From positions 248,001 to 312,000 of the forward strand of contig CBDCJX010000001.1 in NCBI GenBank assembly GCA_965218045.1: a DNA stretch of 64,000 nucleotides, given 5' to 3'. Shown here piece by piece: positions 42,396-50,767 of this stretch (positions are counted from its first letter, which is position 1; every line of letters starts with the position of its first letter). Source of the stretch: CAVRCA01 sp965218045. GTDB taxonomy: Bacteria; Pseudomonadota; Alphaproteobacteria; Acetobacterales; Acetobacteraceae. A program made the position numbers and the translations under genes. Below the pieces are notes generated by a model. It made no database searches. It was not told the origin of the DNA and saw only the letters and a program-made list of their open reading frames with translations.

Positions 42396-43187
42396 TCAGC
42401 CGCCGACGCCGCGTTGCAGCCGCGAGGCGATGGCGATCGGCATGGAGCGGTAGGCGTCGAGGCCGCGACCCTGGCTCATGCCGCCGCCGCCGGTGCTGAG
42501 CGGAATGATCCGGAATGTGCTGCCCCGACTAGCCGGCAGCGAGGCGGTGAACTGCGCCGGAGCTGCCGGCGGCCCGGAAAGAGTCCTGGCCCACGCGTTG
42601 GCGAGCACGCTGCCGCCGCCGATGCTGGCCTGGTTCTGTTTCTCCTCCGGCAACACGGCGAGCACTTTCTGCTGATAATCCGCGCCGAGCTCGGGGGTGG
42701 CCGAGTGGTAGCGCGCGGCGGCCTTCGGCCAATCACCCGTGATGTCGTGCAGCTGATTGAGGAAGCGCGCGCCGTAGGCCGCGTTGGTCATCGGATCGAA
42801 CGCCTGTTCGAGCGAAGCGAAGGCGTTCGGGTGATGCATCAGGTTGATCTGCATGCACCCGACATCAATCGAACGCGCTCCGCGCGCCTGGAAGTCACGG
42901 ACGGCATTGATCGCCTCGGCCTTCGATTCGAAGAAGAAGCCGCGGCCCTCCACGTTGATCGTCCAGGGCCACGGATTGGAGCGGCCGGTTTGCGGGTCGC
43001 GCCGGCCGCTTTCGATCCGCGCGATGGCGGCCAGCAGATGCTCCGGGATGGCGCCGGCGCGCTCGGCCGCGCGAACCGCAGAACGGCACTGCGCCCAGGG
43101 CTGCACCTCGCCGAAGCCGGCGGTGTTGGCCAGGGCCGGGCTGGCCAAGCCGAGTGTCGCCGAGACGATGAGGAGGATGCGCCGCAT
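42396..43187 (-). CDS. Secreted lytic transglycosylase (SLT fold), second copy
   Basis: A 263-residue protein with signal peptide (RRILLIVSATLGLASPALA) and the same catalytic domain as 18933-19667: AAIARIESGRRDPQTGRSNPWPWTINVEG, ARGARSIDVGCMQINLMHHPNAFASLE and AARYHSATPE. Glutamate in RIESGR is the catalytic acid. The C-terminal tail (GGGGMSQGRGLDAYRSM) is longer and low in complexity. The start at 43187 is chosen for its signal sequence. This paralogue lies next to the small RNA locus, transcribed in the opposite direction from it. Confidence 0.88.
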   Translation of the reverse strand: MRRILLIVSATLGLASPALANTAGFGEVQPWAQCRSAVRAAERAGAIPEHLLAAIARIESGRRDPQTGRSNPWPWTINVEGRGFFFESKAEAINAVRDFQARGARSIDVGCMQINLMHHPNAFASLEQAFDPMTNAAYGARFLNQLHDITGDWPKAAARYHSATPELGADYQQKVLAVLPEEKQNQASIGGGSVLANAWARTLSGPPAAPAQFTASLPASRGSTFRIIPLSTGGGGMSQGRGLDAYRSMPIAIASRLQRGVGG

Positions 43188-43283
43188 TGCGGGCAACCTA
43201 GGCCGAAGCGGGTTACTGGAGTCTTGCCCGCGCTGGCGATTTTTACTCCCACAGCCGGGCAATGCTGCGATGCAAAATAATGC

Positions 43284-43312
43284 TTGCGTCGAGCGGCCGG
43301 CGCGCCTAGCTT
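43284..43312 (+). promoter_or_regulatory. Promoter of the small RNA
   Basis: TTGCGT (43284-43289), 17 bp, TAGCTT (43307-43312): a good alphaproteobacterial sigma-70 promoter, placing the first base near 43319. No protein gene begins nearby on this strand, so it must drive a noncoding RNA. Confidence 0.5.
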
Positions 43313-43318
43313 GTGCAT

Positions 43319-43407
43319 CGCAGCAATGCGGTCGCTGACCGCGCTGTCTGCTTTCTTGGACGTTTCCTCCCTAAACTTGCCGGCGCCAAAAGCGCCGGCA
43401 TTTTTTT
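43319..43407 (+). ncRNA. Probable small regulatory RNA with anti-Shine-Dalgarno linker
   Basis: About 89 nt bounded by a promoter (43284-43312) and a strong intrinsic terminator. The 5' part can fold: GCGGTC-GCT-GACCGC is a perfect 6-bp stem, possibly extended by GCAG/CTGC. Between it and the terminator is a single-stranded linker, TTTCCTCCCTAAACTT, whose CCUCCC resembles the anti-SD loops of alphaproteobacterial small RNAs (alpha-r14 and CcsR families). Such RNAs bind Shine-Dalgarno sequences to block translation. No reading frame of note lies inside. Ends are inferred; identity to a named family is not proved. Confidence 0.6.
43378..43407 (+). terminator. Intrinsic terminator of the small RNA
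   Basis: TGCCGGCGC-CAAAA-GCGCCGGCA is a perfect 9-bp stem (43378-43386 and 43392-43400) followed by seven T residues (43401-43407). The T-run is only on the plus side, so it terminates plus-strand RNA. Confidence 0.9.
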
Positions 43408-43431
43408 GTGTGGCGTTCTTCCTGGAAGGCG

Positions 43432-44337
43432 TCAGCGCAACAGGGCAGTGGGGATGTCGGCGGCGAGGGTTGCGAACAGGGTGGTGAGGTCGCGCCGCAC
43501 CGCCGCGAAGCGTTCGACCTGCTCGATCCGAGCCTCGTCCATGTAGAGCCGCCGCGCGATCTCCACCTGCAACACATGGACGCCTTCGCGCGGCCGACCG
43601 TAATGGCGGGTGATGTAGCCACCGGAATAGGGGTCGTTGCGCCGCACGACATAGCCGCATCCGCTCAGCACGCGCTCCACAAGCCGCACCGCGCGCGGCG
43701 CGCAGGCGGTGCCGTGGGCGTCGCCCAGCACGAAGTCGGCGGCGGCCGCGCCGTGGCGCTTGCTGGCGCCACTCTCCGGCATCGAATGGCAATCGATCAG
43801 CAGGCACGCCCCGAAACTCTGCCGCGTCGCCTCGATCAGCTCCGCCATCATCGCGTGGTACGGCTCCCAGAAACCGCGGATGCGGCGCTCGGCCTCGGCA
43901 AAGCTGAGCTTGTCGCGATAGATCGCCTCGCCGGAGGCGACCACGCGGGCGATGGTCCCGAGGCCGGCGCCGACCCGGGCGCTCGACGTGTTGACCCAGG
44001 CGGGGAGCTGCTCGGTGAACATTGTGGGATCGAGTTCCCACGGCTCGCGGTTGGGATCGCAGAAGGCACGCGGGAAGGTCGCGGCGAGCAGCGGCATGCC
44101 GTATTCCGGCGCGGCGGCGACCAGCTCGTCGACGAAGCTGTCCTCGCTGCGGCGCAGGTTGAACGGATCGAGTCGCGCGGCGGCCACGAAATCAGCCGGA
44201 TAGTTACGGCCCGAATGCGGCGAGGCGATGATCACCGGCGCCGTCTGGACGACGGGGCGGAGCAGCGCGAAAGGCAGGCTCGGGACGGGCAGGTCCATGA
44301 GGCGCATTGAAGCCGCCGGCGTCGTCGCTGTCATCAC
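43432..44337 (-). CDS. N-formylglutamate amidohydrolase family protein
   Basis: A 301-residue N-formylglutamate amidohydrolase (HutG-type 2 fold). Metal and substrate motifs are APVIIASPHSGRNYP near residue 33, FPRAFCDPNREPWELD near residue 90, and LLIDCHSMP near residue 180 (the Cys-His-Ser block), with EGVHVLQVEIARRLYMDE near the end. In histidine breakdown it cleaves N-formylglutamate, but many alphaproteobacterial copies stand alone as this one does and may act on other formyl- or acyl-amino acids. The start may be 44337 or a later ATG. It is convergent with the small RNA gene. Confidence 0.88.
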   Translation of the reverse strand: MMTATTPAASMRLMDLPVPSLPFALLRPVVQTAPVIIASPHSGRNYPADFVAAARLDPFNLRRSEDSFVDELVAAAPEYGMPLLAATFPRAFCDPNREPWELDPTMFTEQLPAWVNTSSARVGAGLGTIARVVASGEAIYRDKLSFAEAERRIRGFWEPYHAMMAELIEATRQSFGACLLIDCHSMPESGASKRHGAAAADFVLGDAHGTACAPRAVRLVERVLSGCGYVVRRNDPYSGGYITRHYGRPREGVHVLQVEIARRLYMDEARIEQVERFAAVRRDLTTLFATLAADIPTALLR

Positions 44338-44344
44338 CTCCCGC

Positions 44345-44373
44345 TTGCGGCGGCGATCACGTCTCGCTAGAAA
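44345..44373 (+). promoter_or_regulatory. Promoter of tRNA-Val
   Basis: TTGCGG (44345-44350), exactly 17 bp, TAGAAA (44368-44373), with the tRNA starting 14 bases further. A strong match to a housekeeping promoter. Confidence 0.55.
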
Positions 44374-44386
44374 TTTTCAGTCGGAT

Positions 44387-44461
44387 GGGCGCGTAGCTCA
44401 GCGGGAGAGCATCGCCTTGACATGGCGGGGGTCACAGGTTCAATCCCTGTCGCGCCCACCA
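44387..44461 (+). tRNA. tRNA-Val(GAC)
   Basis: A 75-nt cloverleaf with acceptor GGGCGCG/CGCGCCC, D-arm starting GCTCAGC, anticodon stem CGCC/GGCGG type with loop TTGACAT, and T-arm GTTCAATC. The anticodon is GAC at 44419-44421. The CCA is encoded (44459-44461). Confidence 0.95.
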
Positions 44462-44492
44462 TCCGATCCTCGATGACGACCGACCAGGTGGG

Positions 44493-44771
44493 TCATTTCA
44501 CCCGACGGCGACGCAGCCGCTTGGCGTTGGCGCTGGCACGCGTCGCGAAGGGCGCCAGCACGCTCTTGCCGCCGCGACCCAGCATCAGCGAGGTCGCCGA
44601 CAACCGCGCCGCCGTGGCCTTCTCCGTCACCATCCGCTGATATTCGGCCGCCGAACATTGGCCTTGCACCATCAGCGCGGTTCGCCGCGCGATGGTCTCC
44701 CAGGAAGCCATCGTGAGCTTGGCCATCATCGCGGGAGGGAAGAAGGACGGAATGCGACGGCGCTTTTTCAT
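44493..44771 (-). CDS. Small conserved hypothetical protein, function unknown
   Basis: A 92-residue basic protein with a helical middle (AKLTMASWETIARRTALMVQGQCSAAEYQRMVTEKATAA) and an arginine-rich C-terminal tail (ANAKRLRRRRVK). The middle repeats a pattern seen in phasin-like or DNA-associated helical proteins of alphaproteobacteria, though I cannot name the family. It is 31 bp after tRNA-Val on the opposite strand. Both ends are basic, so nucleic-acid binding is possible. Confidence 0.6.
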   Translation of the reverse strand: MKKRRRIPSFFPPAMMAKLTMASWETIARRTALMVQGQCSAAEYQRMVTEKATAARLSATSLMLGRGGKSVLAPFATRASANAKRLRRRRVK

Positions 44772-44857
44772 CGACCAAGCATGGCGACCAAGGGCGCGCT
44801 GCGCAACAAGCTTGCCAGCCGTTAGGCGCGCGGCCGAACTTGGCTATAGTTCGTCTC

Positions 44858-46393
44858 ATGCTGCGGGAGGAAACGGGAGAGGGGGCGGGCGAGCGTGCCG
44901 GGCAGGCTCCGGCGTTGCCGCCTCGATCGCCCGAGGGCCTGTTCCTCGCCATCATGCCGCCGATCGCCCTGCCGGTGTTCCTGGCGGCGGCCGACAGCAC
45001 CTCGGTCGCGACTGCGTTGCCCGCCATCGGCGCGAGCTTCGGTCATGTCGAGCTGCTGCAATGGGTGATGGTCGCCAACCTGATCGCCAGCACCATCGCA
45101 GCGCCGGTCTACGGTCGGCTCGGCGACCTGCTCGGCCGCCCCCGGCTGATGCTTGTCGCCATCGGCCTGTTCATGCTCGGCTCGCTGTGCAGCATCGCCA
45201 GTCCAAGCCTTGGATGGCTGCTGGCGGCTCGCACCTTGCAGGGTTTTGGTGCCGGCGGTCTGATCACCTTGGCGCAGGCGTTGCTGGGTGCGAACGTGCC
45301 GGCGTCGCTGCTGGGCCGCTACCAGGGCTATTTTGCCGCCTGCATCGTCGCCGGCTCGTCGTTCGGCCCGGTCGGCGGCGGTTTCCTTACCCAGTGGTTC
45401 GGCTGGCCGGCGGTGTTCGTGGTCAATCTCCCGCTTGGCGCCGTGGCGTTGCTGCTGGTCCGCCGCTTGCCCGTGGTCGCGTCGCACCGGGGGCACGTGC
45501 GATTCGATCTTGTCGGGTTGGTCCTGCTCACGTTGCTGGTCGTGCCGCTGCTGCTGGCGCTGTCGCAACTCCGCCGGGTCGAGCTGGCGGGGCTGCCGAT
45601 GATCGCGGCGCTGCTCTCGGTGGCGGCCCTGGCGGCGCCCGCGCTGGTCTGGCATCAGCGCCGCGCCGCGACCCCGTTGCTGCCGTTGGCGTTGCTGCGC
45701 GAGCCGGCGATCTGGCGGGCCAACGTGATGTCGGCCTGCTCCGGTGCCTCGCTGGTCGCGATGGTGACGTTCCTGCCGATCTATTTCCAGGCGGTCGCTG
45801 GTGTTTCGCCGGCGCGGTCCGGCCTGCTGCTGTTGCCGCTGACCGCCGGCGTGAGCGGCGGCTCGGTGCTGACCGGGATGCTGGTCTCGCGCACCGGCCG
45901 CACTGCGATCTTTCCGATGATCGGCTTGACGATCACCGCGCTGACCTTGGTGATGCTGGCGCTGTGGGCACCACGGATGAGCGGGGCCGAGCTGTCGATC
46001 GTGCTGGCGATCGGCGGGCTCTGCCAAGGGACGTCCATGCTGGTCGCGCAGGTCACCGCGCAGCTCGTCGCCGGCCCGTCTCGCCTCGGGGTCGCCGCCG
46101 GCTCGATCCAGCTTTCCCGCTCGCTGGGCTCGGCCTTCGGCGTGGCCATCGCGGGCACGGTGTTGTTCGCCGTGCTGTTCGCGCTCGACCACGAGGCCGG
46201 CCTGCTGTTCACCGAAATGGTGCTGCGCGGACCGGGCCCGCTGGCCGCGTTGTCGATCGAGCGGCAGGCGGCCTCGCAGGTGGTGATCGCGGCGGCGTTT
46301 CGCGCGATGTTCCTCACCGTCGGCTGCTTCTCCTGCCTCATCGTCTTCGCGGCCACGACGATGCCGGTGCGCCGACTGGTCCCCGAACGGTGA
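44858..46393 (+). CDS. MFS transporter, DHA2 (EmrB/QacA-like)
   Basis: A 511-residue, 14-helix major facilitator of the DHA2 drug:H+ antiporter type. The N-terminus has LPVFLAAADSTSVATALPAIGASF, where the D in AAADST is the family's helix-1 acidic residue; VYGRLGDLLGRPRLM is motif A and AGSSFGPVGGGFLTQWFGWPAVFVVNLP is motif C. It should export drugs or metabolites. There is no ribosome site, but TATAGT sits 8 bases before the ATG, so the RNA may begin at the start codon. Downstream come two amidohydrolase genes. Confidence 0.88.
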   Translation: MLREETGEGAGERAGQAPALPPRSPEGLFLAIMPPIALPVFLAAADSTSVATALPAIGASFGHVELLQWVMVANLIASTIAAPVYGRLGDLLGRPRLMLVAIGLFMLGSLCSIASPSLGWLLAARTLQGFGAGGLITLAQALLGANVPASLLGRYQGYFAACIVAGSSFGPVGGGFLTQWFGWPAVFVVNLPLGAVALLLVRRLPVVASHRGHVRFDLVGLVLLTLLVVPLLLALSQLRRVELAGLPMIAALLSVAALAAPALVWHQRRAATPLLPLALLREPAIWRANVMSACSGASLVAMVTFLPIYFQAVAGVSPARSGLLLLPLTAGVSGGSVLTGMLVSRTGRTAIFPMIGLTITALTLVMLALWAPRMSGAELSIVLAIGGLCQGTSMLVAQVTAQLVAGPSRLGVAAGSIQLSRSLGSAFGVAIAGTVLFAVLFALDHEAGLLFTEMVLRGPGPLAALSIERQAASQVVIAAAFRAMFLTVGCFSCLIVFAATTMPVRRLVPER

Positions 46394-46454
46394 AGGCGGC
46401 GGCATTGAACCCCGCGAGGATGGGCAGTAGCCTGCGATAGGAGGGAGAGCGGCA

Positions 46455-47531
46455 TTGGCCAGCCCGGCGCCCGGCGCGATCGACTGTGACGTGCATCCGG
46501 CGCTGCCCGGCACGAGAGTGCTTGTGCCGTATTTCGACGATTACTGGCGCGAGCACGTCCTGACGCGCGGGCTCGAGCGCGACAACTTGGAGATCGGCGC
46601 CTACCCACCGGGCTCGCCTCTGACCGGCCGGTCCGATTGGCGGCCCAGCACCGGCGGCCCGGGCACCGATATCGATCTGTTGCGCGCGCAGGCGCTGGAC
46701 GGTTTCCAGACCCGGTTTGCGATCCTGAACTGCCTGCACGGCGCTCAGGTGTTTTTCGCCGAGGACCTCTCGGCAGCGTTCTGCCGGGCGGTGAACGACT
46801 GGATCGCCGCCGAGTGGCTTGACCGCGACCCTCGGCTGCGCGCCTCTATCGTGGTCCCCGCCCATAGCGCGGAGCTTTCGGCGCAGGAGATCGAGCGACT
46901 CGCGCCCGATCGGCGCTTCGTGCAGGTGCTGATGATGGTGATGGGCGAGCTGCCGCTCGGTCGTCGACAGCACTGGCCGATCTATCAGGCGGCGGAACGC
47001 CACGACCTGCCGATCGGCATCCACGCGGGCAGCAGCTATCGCCACGCGCCGACCTCGCTGGGCTGGCCGTCGTACTATCTGGAGGACTATGTCGCCCAGT
47101 CCGCCGGCTTCGCCTCGGCGCTCAACAGCCTGATCACCGAGGGCGTGTTCGTGCAGTTCCCTCGGCTGAAGGTCGTGCTGCTCGAATCCGGCGTGACCTG
47201 GCTGCCGAACTTCATCTGGCGGGCCAACAAGACCTGGCGCGCTGCCCGGATGGAGGTGCCGTGGAACAAGCGCTCGCCGGCGGAGATCATCCGCGAGCAT
47301 GTGCGGCTGACGATCCAGCCGTTCGACGCGCCGCCCACCGCCGGCCAAGTCGAGCGCATCATCGAGGAGATCGGCTCGGACGAGATTTTGCTGTTCTCCA
47401 CGGATTACCCGCATTGGCACTTCGACGGCGACGATGCCGTGCCGGACGGGCTGCCCGAGGCTTTGGTCCGCCGAATGCTGGTCGACAACCCGCTCGCCAC
47501 CTATTCGCGCCTGTCGCAGCCACACCCATGA
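46455..47531 (+). CDS. Amidohydrolase family (PF04909-like), first of a tandem pair
   Basis: A 358-residue protein of the amidohydrolase-2 group, with IDCDVHPALPG at its N-terminus (the usual D/H-x-H metal site), IHAGSSYRH near residue 197 and FSTDYPHWHFDGDD near residue 317 with the conserved Asp. Members include ACMSD-type decarboxylases and ring-cleavage hydrolases, with a zinc or manganese centre. The start is TTG at 46455, after GGGAGAG. It is 61 bp downstream of the MFS gene and 16 bp from a related amidohydrolase gene. The pair shares CDVHP, STDYPHW and QP blocks. Confidence 0.88.
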   Translation: MASPAPGAIDCDVHPALPGTRVLVPYFDDYWREHVLTRGLERDNLEIGAYPPGSPLTGRSDWRPSTGGPGTDIDLLRAQALDGFQTRFAILNCLHGAQVFFAEDLSAAFCRAVNDWIAAEWLDRDPRLRASIVVPAHSAELSAQEIERLAPDRRFVQVLMMVMGELPLGRRQHWPIYQAAERHDLPIGIHAGSSYRHAPTSLGWPSYYLEDYVAQSAGFASALNSLITEGVFVQFPRLKVVLLESGVTWLPNFIWRANKTWRAARMEVPWNKRSPAEIIREHVRLTIQPFDAPPTAGQVERIIEEIGSDEILLFSTDYPHWHFDGDDAVPDGLPEALVRRMLVDNPLATYSRLSQPHP

Positions 47532-47547
47532 ACCCGGAGAGAGCCCG

Positions 47548-48660
47548 ATGAACGTCACGGTGATGGACCGCACGCCGGAGACATCCGGCCAGACCACGCT
47601 GGGTTACGTCGATTGCGACGTGCACCCTTATGTCCGCTCAGGGGCCGATCTCGACCCGTTCCTTCCCGAGCGGTGGCGTAAGCACAAGCAGATGTTCGGC
47701 GGCCGATCGCGCGCCGCGTTGTCGAACGCGCCGCAATACCCGCGCCTCGCACCCGGCACCGGGATGCGCCGCGATGCCTGGGCGGCGGATGGCGGTCATC
47801 CGGGCTCCGACCTCGCCCTGATGCGCGAGCAGTTGCTCGACGCGTTCGGCGCCGCCTACGGGATGATGCTGCCGCTGATCGGTCGCTGCTCGGACGAGCG
47901 CAATGTCGAGTTCGGCGCCGCGCTGTGCACCGCCGTCAATGACTGGCAGGCGCAGGTGTGGAGCGACGCCGAGCCTCGGCTGAAGGGTTCGATCCAGGTT
48001 CCGGTTGAACACACCGAGGCGGCGATCGCCGAGATCGAGCGCCGCGCCGGGGATCGCCGGTTCTCGCAGATCATGATCCCGCCGCGCGGCCTGGAGCCGC
48101 TTGGGCGGCGCCGCTACTGGCCCATCCTGGAAGCGGCGGCGGCGAACGGGCTGCCGATCGCGCTGCATCTGGGCGGCACCAGCGGCCACGCCTCCACCGG
48201 CGGCGGCTGGCCGTCATTCTACCACGAGGAGCACCATTCCTACGTGCAGAGCATGGAGGCGCTGGTCACCAGCCTGGTGGTGGAGGGCGTGTTCGAGCGC
48301 ATTCCGAAGCTGCGCGTCGTGCTGGTCGAGGGCGGCTTCGCCTGGCTGCCATCGCTCTGCTGGCGGCTCGACAAGCACTGGAAGCGGCTGCGCGAGGAGG
48401 TGCCGCACCTGAAGCGGGCACCCTCAGAGTATGTGCGCGAGAATATTTACGTCACCACGCAGCCGATCGAGGAGCCGGAGCGGCCCGAAGATCTGCTCGC
48501 CACCTTCGAGTGGATCGGTTGGGACCGGGTGATGTTCTCGACCGACTACCCGCATTGGGACCAGGACGACCCGCGTTACGCGATCAAGGCGCCGCTGCCC
48601 GAAGCGTTCCGCCGCAAGCTGTTCCGCGACAACGCGTTCGCGCTGTATCAGCTCGACTGA
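47548..48660 (+). CDS. Amidohydrolase family (PF04909-like), second of a tandem pair
   Basis: A 370-residue paralogue of the preceding gene, with VDCDVHPYVRSGADLDP at its N-terminus, LHLGGTSGHAST near residue 206, LVEGGFAWLPSLCWRLDKHW and FSTDYPHWDQDDP near the end. The two proteins may form a heteromer or act in sequence on one substrate. The ATG at 47548 is preceded by GGAGAG. It is 3 bp from the Rieske protein gene, so the three are almost certainly cotranscribed. Confidence 0.88.
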   Translation: MNVTVMDRTPETSGQTTLGYVDCDVHPYVRSGADLDPFLPERWRKHKQMFGGRSRAALSNAPQYPRLAPGTGMRRDAWAADGGHPGSDLALMREQLLDAFGAAYGMMLPLIGRCSDERNVEFGAALCTAVNDWQAQVWSDAEPRLKGSIQVPVEHTEAAIAEIERRAGDRRFSQIMIPPRGLEPLGRRRYWPILEAAAANGLPIALHLGGTSGHASTGGGWPSFYHEEHHSYVQSMEALVTSLVVEGVFERIPKLRVVLVEGGFAWLPSLCWRLDKHWKRLREEVPHLKRAPSEYVRENIYVTTQPIEEPERPEDLLATFEWIGWDRVMFSTDYPHWDQDDPRYAIKAPLPEAFRRKLFRDNAFALYQLD

Positions 48661-48663
48661 GCG

Positions 48664-49077
48664 ATGGCCCGGCACGTGGTCGCCAGCCTCGGCGAGATCG
48701 CGCCGGGCGGGTGCAAGATTGTGAGCGTGCAAGGTCGTGAGATCGGCGTGTTCAATATCGACGGCGAGCATTTCGCGCTGATCAACCGCTGCCCGCATGA
48801 AGGCGCGCCACTATGCCGGGGCCGCATCGTCGGCTTGGCCGAAGCCGACACGCCTGGCCGCTATCGGTTGGCGCGCCGGGGCGAGTTGCTGCGCTGTCCC
48901 TGGCACGGCTGGGAGTTCGACATCCGCACCGGCCAGTCCTGGTGCAACCCCGACACGGTGCGTGCCCGCAGCTACGCGGTCAGCGTCGAGCCGGGCGAGA
49001 GCTTGGCGAAAGGGCCATTCGTCGCGGAGACGGTGCCGGTCAGTGTGGAGCAGGAGTACTTGGTCGTTGAGGTGTAA
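48664..49077 (+). CDS. Rieske [2Fe-2S] protein
   Basis: A 137-residue Rieske ferredoxin. The cluster ligands are CPHEGAPLC near residues 43-51 and CPWHGWEFD near residues 78-86. It is longer than a usual Rieske ferredoxin through the LVGLAEADTPGRYRLARRG insertion between the two. It would carry electrons to an oxygenase, but no Rieske oxygenase alpha subunit or reductase lies near. Its neighbours are two amidohydrolases and an MFS, so it may serve an enzyme encoded elsewhere or a nonclassical reaction. Confidence 0.88.
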   Translation: MARHVVASLGEIAPGGCKIVSVQGREIGVFNIDGEHFALINRCPHEGAPLCRGRIVGLAEADTPGRYRLARRGELLRCPWHGWEFDIRTGQSWCNPDTVRARSYAVSVEPGESLAKGPFVAETVPVSVEQEYLVVEV

Positions 49078-49214
49078 ACCGCCGCCAATGCGCAACCGCT
49101 GCGGACCTTGCGGCCAATAGGGCGAGAGTGGCAGGGTTGTGAAAACGCCAAGATGGCCCTCGCGCGGGGGGAGTCTTCCTGGCCGCGAGGCAACCCAGTG
49201 ACCGGGGAGCAGCG

Positions 49215-50561
49215 ATGTCCGCAGAAGGATCAACGTTCAACGCCGCCATCGCCGGTGACGCACAACTTGAACGGAGCACTATTCGCAAGGTCGTGTTTCG
49301 CTTGGTGCCGATTTTTCTGCTGTGCAACTTCGCGAACTACCTCGATCGAACCAATGTCGGGTTCGCCGCGCTGACGATGAACCGTGACATGGGCTTCGAC
49401 GCCACGACGTTCGGCATCGGCGCCGGCATCTTCTCGCTGGGCTACGTCTTGTTCCAGGTTCCGAGCAACGTGGTCATGGAGCGCGTCGGCGCCCGGTTCT
49501 GGCTGGCCCTCATCATGATGACCTGGGGCGTCGTGTCCGCGCTGAACGCGGCGATCTGGAACGAGGTCAGTTTCTACGTCGTGCGGATCTTGCTCGGCGT
49601 CGCCGAGGCCGGGTTTGCGCCGGCGATGATCGTCTATCTCACCTACTGGGTGCCGCACCGCCAGCGCTCGCGGATGCTGGCGCTGGCCGGCACCGCGTCG
49701 ATCCTCTCCGCCCTGATCGGCTCGCCACTGTCCGGCTGGCTGCTCGGCGCAACGCATGGTCTGGCCGGCCTTGCCGGGTGGCGCTGGCTGTTCATTGTCG
49801 AGGCGGTCCCGGCGTTGGTGATGGGCGTTGTCGTCGCGCTGCTGCTCAATTCCAGGCTGGACGACGCCGGCTGGCTGACCGCGCAGGAGCGGGGCTGGCT
49901 CGCTCGGACCATCGCTGCGGAGCGTGTCGAGCGAGAGGCGACGGGGCGACACAACCTCGCCCAGGCGCTGGCGCACCCGCGCGTTCTGATGCTGGCGGTG
50001 ATCTACTTCTTTATGATCCTCAGCCTGGCCGGGATGGGCATGTGGATGCCGCTGATGATCAAGCAGTTTGGGCTGACCAACGCTGAGGTCGGCTGGACCC
50101 TGATGCTGCCCAACGCGGTCGCGGTGGTGGGGCTGCAATTCTGGACGCGCCATTCCGACCGTAGCGGAGAGCGCACCTGGCACATCATCGCGGCGTGCCT
50201 GCTGGTTGCGGTCGGGGTCTTGCTGACCGCCAATACCTTCTCGGCAGCACTGGCGCTTGCCGGGCTGGCTTGCGTCATCCTCGGTTCGTGGTCGGCAATT
50301 GCGATCTTCTGGACCTTGCCGACCATGTTCCTCACTGGGGTGGCCGCGGCCGGCGCCGTCGCCCTCATCAACTCGGTCGGCAATATCAGCGGCTTCTTCG
50401 GCCCCTACCTGATCGGGTTGCTGCGCGACCATACCGGATCGTTCACCGTCAGCCTGGTCGCGCTTGCCGTCTCGAGCGTGATCGCCGCCCTGCTGGTCGG
50501 GCTGACAGCGGGCAGCTCGCCTTCCAGAGCGCCGGCGCAGCATTACGGCGAGGCGCGCTAG
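49215..50561 (+). CDS. MFS transporter, anion:cation symporter (tartrate/phthalate-like)
   Basis: A 448-residue, 12-helix MFS of the ACS family. Typical are RKVVFRLVPIFLLCNFANYLDRTNVGFAALTMNRDMGF, LGYVLFQVPSNVVMERVGARFWLA and RILLGVAEAGFAPAMIVYLTYWVP, as in tartrate, phthalate and 4-hydroxyphenylacetate importers. It should bring an organic acid into the cell; being 137 bp from the Rieske gene it may deliver the substrate of the amidohydrolase cluster. The ATG is preceded by GGGGAGCAGCG. A 206-bp gap without a gene follows, in which I see no clear signal. Confidence 0.88.
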   Translation: MSAEGSTFNAAIAGDAQLERSTIRKVVFRLVPIFLLCNFANYLDRTNVGFAALTMNRDMGFDATTFGIGAGIFSLGYVLFQVPSNVVMERVGARFWLALIMMTWGVVSALNAAIWNEVSFYVVRILLGVAEAGFAPAMIVYLTYWVPHRQRSRMLALAGTASILSALIGSPLSGWLLGATHGLAGLAGWRWLFIVEAVPALVMGVVVALLLNSRLDDAGWLTAQERGWLARTIAAERVEREATGRHNLAQALAHPRVLMLAVIYFFMILSLAGMGMWMPLMIKQFGLTNAEVGWTLMLPNAVAVVGLQFWTRHSDRSGERTWHIIAACLLVAVGVLLTANTFSAALALAGLACVILGSWSAIAIFWTLPTMFLTGVAAAGAVALINSVGNISGFFGPYLIGLLRDHTGSFTVSLVALAVSSVIAALLVGLTAGSSPSRAPAQHYGEAR

Positions 50562-50767
50562 ACCGCGCGACCGCGCGTGCCGCCGTTCGACGACGGTCCT
50601 CGATCTCGCGACGATCATTGTGGCGGTGAGCGGGGAGAGGCGGCTCGTATGAGCCTGACGCCGAGCTGACTGGCTCAACCGGTTCTGGCGTGGCTCGCCG
50701 GGGTGCGGCAGAGTAGCTGCCCTGATCGGCGGATCGGTCCCGCCGTTGCCGTCGCCGAGGGGTCCGG

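Noticed and set aside
50562..50767. Hidden small gene or riboswitch in the gap
   Set aside because: No frame with start, ribosome site and motif; no conserved fold seen.
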